A stretch of DNA of 39,551 nucleotides from a virus. The notes under the pieces are model-generated. The model saw only the letters and a list, made by a program, of their open reading frames with translations. It ran no database searches and had not been told where the DNA came from. Each line of letters begins with the position of its first letter. The stretch's first letter is position 1. The stretch spans positions 1 through 39,551 of IMG/VR virus record IMGVR_UViG_3300003321_000658, one strand, 5' to 3'. A program made the position numbers and the translations under genes. Below are positions 36,413 through 39,551 of this stretch, piece by piece.

Positions 36413-37351
36413 CTAGGTTCGGCCGGTGGCGCCAGACTTGACGGCTATCAGCCAGTTAGCGTTAAGCGTCTTACAGACGTAAGTCGCCGCCCAGCTAACC
36501 ATACTGAAGCGACCAGTGGCGTTGCCGGAGTCGATCTTGGTATGAGGGATGATGAACAGTTCCGGCTTGTCGCCGACCAGGTCGATGCAGCCGAAAGCGT
36601 TCGCACCATGTATGAAGTTCCAGACGATGTCAGCGCTCGAGGCACCGCCATCTGCGGTTTCATACTGGTTCGGGCTTTCAGTGAATCGGACGCCTAAGAT
36701 CTTACCAAGCTCACCCTGGTACAACCGCTCAGAGCCGTTGTCGTAGATGTCAGCTGATAAGAACGTGGAGTCACTGGTCAGGTCGTAGCTGGTGTCCGGT
36801 CCCAACTTGCCGACCCAAGGAGCGATTCGGGCCTGGAATCTTTTGGCTTTGTTTTTCTTCAAGGTGCGGACCGCTTTGCGGACTTCGGCCACGGCCATGA
36901 CGTCGGTGATACCGACTAGTGACAGTGACGCTTTTCCGCCGGCTAACTGCGCGGTGGCGCCGGTGGCGAGCTCGTTGCGGGTCAGCTCGTCGATTGTTTC
37001 ACCCATGTTTTGTCCAACAACTTCAATCTTTTCCTCGTTGTTTGCATCTATGGACGTGAGGCTTAAGAACCGGGAGATCTTCACGCTCGTTCCGTACTCG
37101 CTAAGCTGTGCGGACACAGTGGTAGCGGTCAGGGCGACCTCGGCAGGGTTGGTCCCTTCCGTCAGCGCGGTGGTCGCTGTTGCAAGAGGTGTGTGTCTAG
37201 TGAAGTTTACTTGCTTACCTTCATTAGCGGGCTGGCTTCGCATCTGAGCACCCTCGTTGAAGATGTACTCGTACTCGGCCCGGTCCAGGAATACCTTTTC
37301 GTAAAGAATCGACATTTCCTGGGTTAACCCGGCAGTGGTTTGTGCAGACAT
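36413..37351 (-). CDS. major capsid protein (N4-gp56 family)
   Basis: A 312-aa HK97-fold shell protein. The family pattern is clear: GKQVNFTRHTPLATATTALTEG (about 45-65), then QLSEYGTSVKISRFLSLTSID, then GETIDELTRNELATGA, and a C-terminal TGRFSMVSWAATYVCKTLN. AAGGGA precedes the ATG. It follows the scaffold gene by 59 bases. N4-gp56-type capsid proteins occur in podoviruses and others. No N-terminal delta domain or protease site is evident, which fits use of a separate scaffold. Confidence 0.87.
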   Translation of the reverse strand: MSAQTTAGLTQEMSILYEKVFLDRAEYEYIFNEGAQMRSQPANEGKQVNFTRHTPLATATTALTEGTNPAEVALTATTVSAQLSEYGTSVKISRFLSLTSIDANNEEKIEVVGQNMGETIDELTRNELATGATAQLAGGKASLSLVGITDVMAVAEVRKAVRTLKKNKAKRFQARIAPWVGKLGPDTSYDLTSDSTFLSADIYDNGSERLYQGELGKILGVRFTESPNQYETADGGASSADIVWNFIHGANAFGCIDLVGDKPELFIIPHTKIDSGNATGRFSMVSWAATYVCKTLNANWLIAVKSGATGRT

Positions 37352-37410
37352 AATTGTCCCTTTTTATTGTTTTAAAAGCGACTGCGGGATATGTCCGACG
37401 TTATGAAGTT

Positions 37411-38226
37411 TTAAACTTTATGGTACCCGACTTTTTTACGCATCTCGTCGAGTGAAAGGTCTTCGAACTTACGGTCAGCGGGCTTTCCGCCTCCAGGCTT
37501 GGGAGCCGTGGTATCGGCGGCCGCTTCGGTGGCAGTACGTTGGTTTCCTGCAGTCTTGGCCGCGTAAGCACGTGCGGCTTTGACGTGTCGCTCAGCGATA
37601 GCGCTTAACCTCACGCTAGGGTCGAGCTGGGTTATCGGCTTGCCTTGGTTATCGTAGCCGACGACCTTGAAGGCCCGCTCCTGGTACTCTTGGGCGATTG
37701 CCTCGTCGAGTTCCGGTGTGAAATCGGGCTTGTCAGGATTGAGCTCGTCATACTTGACCGGGATAGTTTCCTGGTCCCGTTCGAAGTTATTGACCGCATC
37801 TCGATGGGCGAGCTGGCGGCTGACTTGGACTTCGGCAATTGCGGATGCCGTCTGGACCACGTCCCTCTGCAGCTGGTCGGCCGGGACTTCCTGTCCTGGC
37901 TGATACTGGGGGAATTGTGGCGACTGCTGTCCGCCGGCCGGAAACTGGTTAGGTCTCTGACCTTGCTTCACCTGAGCTTCGAGTCCGCCGATTCCTCGGC
38001 TGGCTCGTTCCTGGTCACGACGCTCCTGGCGAGTTTGCTGCGGTGCGGGCTGGGCACCACCCCCCTCGTCGGGCGTAGGCTGTTCGCCTTCGTCGCCTGC
38101 CGGTTCGGCCGAGGCCGGAGTGGCGGGTTCGGTTGGCGTTGGTTGCTCAGCTGGCTGGGCTGGCTCTGCCGGAGTAGCTGGCTCGGCAGGGTTTGGAGCC
38201 GGATTTTGATCTTGTGGATCTGGCAT
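37411..38226 (-). CDS. scaffolding protein candidate
   Basis: A 271-aa protein with a Pro/Ala/Glu/Thr-rich disordered N-terminal third (1-75) and Gln-rich middle. The helical C-terminal part contains ELDEAIAQEYQERAFKV, then AIAERHVKAARAYAAKT. A basic end (KFEDLSLDEMRKKVGYHKV) may bind the capsid protein. Size, composition and position directly before the major capsid gene are typical of scaffolding proteins that guide procapsid assembly. AAAGG precedes the ATG. Confidence 0.75.
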   Translation of the reverse strand: MPDPQDQNPAPNPAEPATPAEPAQPAEQPTPTEPATPASAEPAGDEGEQPTPDEGGGAQPAPQQTRQERRDQERASRGIGGLEAQVKQGQRPNQFPAGGQQSPQFPQYQPGQEVPADQLQRDVVQTASAIAEVQVSRQLAHRDAVNNFERDQETIPVKYDELNPDKPDFTPELDEAIAQEYQERAFKVVGYDNQGKPITQLDPSVRLSAIAERHVKAARAYAAKTAGNQRTATEAAADTTAPKPGGGKPADRKFEDLSLDEMRKKVGYHKV

Positions 38227-38400
38227 GATAACTGCCTTTCTAGCACCTTCTTGGTGAGGGCTCTACCGTAAAAGCACCACGTTGGTTAACGGCCAGGGCT
38301 CTGCCACGCACCTTGTTAAGCGTCAGGGCGCTACGCTGAGCGTGAATTGCTCATTTTGGCCAGCGAGGGGGTGGGCACCGCACTGGCTAAAATCAACACT
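38227..38400 (-). promoter_or_regulatory. long untranslated leader with tandem repeats before the scaffold gene
   Basis: This 174-bp gap holds no convincing gene. Plus-strand AGGGC(T/G)CT recurs near 38257, 38295 and 38325. The longer unit GTTAA-N5-CAGGGC is present twice (38286 and 38315 regions), and an ACGCT/AGCGT palindrome is at about 38333-38343. GCCAG...CTGGC with flanking TTTT/AAAA (38354-38392) forms a hairpin next to the upstream gene's stop that could terminate in either direction. The gap may be a structured leader for scaffold/capsid control. Confidence 0.4.
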
Positions 38401-38679
38401 TCACGTGTACTGGATGCGTCGAATCATCGGCATGCCTTCCTTGTCGATGCCATAAAGCTGATAGCCCGGCGGGATGTAGGAAGCGTGCTGGAACGGGCAG
38501 GATTCGCAGACCAGTTCGGTCCCGCGCTGACGCCAGGCGTGTCCGGCCAGTTCGGGCTGGGGCAGGTCATCAAGGCTGAGCGATGCGTGTATCGGGTGTC
38601 CATTGTCATCAACTTCCTGTGTCTGAGCTGTTTGGCTGCTTGGGTCGATTGGGCTGTTGCTCGATAGCCTCGACTGCAT
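38401..38679 (-). CDS. conserved phage protein with CxxC
   Basis: A 92-aa protein with a polar N terminus and a C-terminal half HAWRQRGTELVCESCPFQH, then YIPPGYQLYGIDKEGMP. I recall this combination from small phage proteins near portal genes. CESC plus nearby His may bind zinc. It overlaps the upstream gene by 71 bases in another frame. Function unknown. Confidence 0.62.
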   Translation of the reverse strand: MQSRLSSNSPIDPSSQTAQTQEVDDNGHPIHASLSLDDLPQPELAGHAWRQRGTELVCESCPFQHASYIPPGYQLYGIDKEGMPMIRRIQYT

Positions 38680-39001
38680 TTTGCACGTCCTCCATTATCT
38701 TTTTGATTTCTTCACGGACGGTCTGATTGGCCAGCACCCGGACCTTGAACTCATCAATCGGCAGGTCCTTGAACTGCAGGATGTTGTTGCCGTCGTAGGC
38801 TTCCAGCAGTTCCTCGAACTTCCGCTGGACGGATGCCCAGGCCGGATGCCAGAACGGGGCGGCCTCGTTGTTGGTCTCCTGGTCGTCTTTGACCTGGTCC
38901 TCGGTGATAGCCGGCACGTCCCGGGCTATATCGAAGCTGGTCGGGACCGGTGCCTGGTCGTCGACGGTGGCGAAATCGGATGCGTTGTTAGCTCTAGCCA
39001 C
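38609..39001 (-). CDS. hypothetical helical protein downstream of the portal gene
   Basis: A 130-aa protein. Residues 45-115 are helical (WASVQRKFEELLEAY, then TVREEIKKIMEDVQNAVEAIEQQ) with an aromatic patch PFWHPAWASV. Its ATG lies eight bases inside the portal end, with GGAGTG nearby. It could be a head-assembly partner. Not recognised. Confidence 0.58.
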   Translation of the reverse strand: MARANNASDFATVDDQAPVPTSFDIARDVPAITEDQVKDDQETNNEAAPFWHPAWASVQRKFEELLEAYDGNNILQFKDLPIDEFKVRVLANQTVREEIKKIMEDVQNAVEAIEQQPNRPKQPNSSDTGS

Positions 39002-39551
39002 GGTTCACTCCTTGCGGTTGGGGCGGGGCGGGGGCTCCGCTTAATAATTGCTGGGCGACGGATGCGATGGCCGGATCTTGGAAGCCGGGAGCTCCGGCGG
39101 GCGGTGATATCGGCTGAGGTCCGGGCTGTGGCGGGGCTTGCGGTGGTGCTCCGGCGGGCATCGGTAAGGCCTGCTGAGCACCGGGCGGTACGGCTCCTGG
39201 CTGGACCATGCCAGGCTGAGCCGGCTGTGGCTGCTGGGTAGCCTGAGCCATGGCTTGGGCCGGTGATACTTCCTGCAATATGCGGTCCCAGTCGGTGATG
39301 CCGGCGGCGATGAAGATAGATTTGGCGTGCTCGTCCTCGTCGTATTTGAGCGTCCCGCCGGATAGCTGGCGCGGACCCATCGGCGTCGGGTGCATCATCT
39401 CCCAGGTGGCCATCAGGGCCTGGAACTGCTCCTCCTCGTTCTGCTTCATGGAGCTGTTGGAATCAATCAGGTAGCGGTAGCCCTGGCTCGATGCCAAGGC
39501 CTTCTTATCAAGCGTCATCTTGCCGGCCGAGCCACGGTTGTCGAACGTCGT
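38994..39551 (-). CDS. portal protein, C-terminal part (185 codons)
   Basis: This is the second half of the portal gene that begins at 1488 on the other side of the window edge. The frame is open from base 39551, with no start needed. The first residues (TTFDNRGSAGKMTLDKK) continue a beta-rich stretch, followed by a helical segment and then a roughly 75-residue Pro/Gln/Ala-rich tail. Such tails are common at portal C termini and are probably disordered inside the head. The stop overlaps the start of the next gene (39001) by eight bases, which suggests translational coupling. A shorter ORF starting at the internal ATG at 39518 is possible, but there is no reason to prefer it. Confidence 0.78.
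   Translation of the reverse strand, partial: TTFDNRGSAGKMTLDKKALASSQGYRYLIDSNSSMKQNEEEQFQALMATWEMMHPTPMGPRQLSGGTLKYDEDEHAKSIFIAAGITDWDRILQEVSPAQAMAQATQQPQPAQPGMVQPGAVPPGAQQALPMPAGAPPQAPPQPGPQPISPPAGAPGFQDPAIASVAQQLLSGAPAPPQPQGVNRG

Noticed and set aside
1-39551. Prophage with integrase and attachment site
   Set aside because: No integrase, excisionase, CI-like repressor or host flanks are present, and the ends join within a phage gene.

Overview
This window looks like the complete genome of a tailed double-stranded DNA phage, probably short-tailed (podovirus-like), rather than a piece of a bacterial chromosome. It carries both terminase subunits, a portal, a scaffold, an N4-gp56-like major capsid protein, tail-hub, ejection and fibre proteins, a CHAP endolysin, and almost no cellular genes. 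The two window edges fall inside one gene. The minus-strand portal frame runs off at base 1 and continues in frame from base 39551, so the sequence is best read as a closed circle of about 39.55 kb (circular or circularly permuted molecule). No integrase, lysogeny repressor, DNA polymerase or RNA polymerase was recognised. That suggests a lytic phage that borrows the host replisome through its own initiator protein.

Layout. A 0.6-kb control region (about 5675-6313) holds DnaA-box-like sites, nested inverted repeats, a candidate structured RNA and divergent promoters. Rightward (+) from it runs an early/middle arm, 6314-17814: small zinc-binding and unknown proteins, a ribbon-helix-helix candidate, a two-gene pair of unknown function (8110-9645), a lysis cassette (9647-11132), a recombination module (annealing-type protein, HNH endonuclease, YqaJ-type exonuclease, NinB-like protein), and a cytosine-5 DNA methyltransferase that shares DNA with a second long reading frame. 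Leftward (-) runs the late arm. It starts with the replication initiator (4925-5674), terminase and portal, crosses the window edge, then continues 39551 to 17795 through scaffold, capsid, a glycosyltransferase/GroES/GroEL/nucleotidyltransferase/methyltransferase cassette, ejection proteins, tail, fibre, a holin-like protein and a RusA resolvase. The two arms converge at about 17800.

How the parts work together. The initiator gene carries 20-bp phased repeats in its linker-coding segment, as in phage lambda O, so the origin may lie inside that gene and the neighbouring intergenic DNA. Recombination genes and RusA would process replication intermediates for packaging. The phage GroES/GroEL pair probably folds virion proteins, and the enzymes around it probably build or transfer a modified sugar. 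Several late operons begin with a promoter, then a short leader ending in a terminator-like hairpin just before the first gene, which suggests antitermination or attenuation. At least six genes appear to be transcribed as leaderless mRNAs.

Host. It cannot be fixed from the sequence. GC content is moderate to high, the standard code is used (TGA is a stop), Shine-Dalgarno sites of the GGAGG type are common, and sigma70-like promoters, often with an extended -10, are visible. The GroEL is bacterial group I and reminds me of candidate-phylum (Patescibacteria-like) sequences, but that is only an impression.
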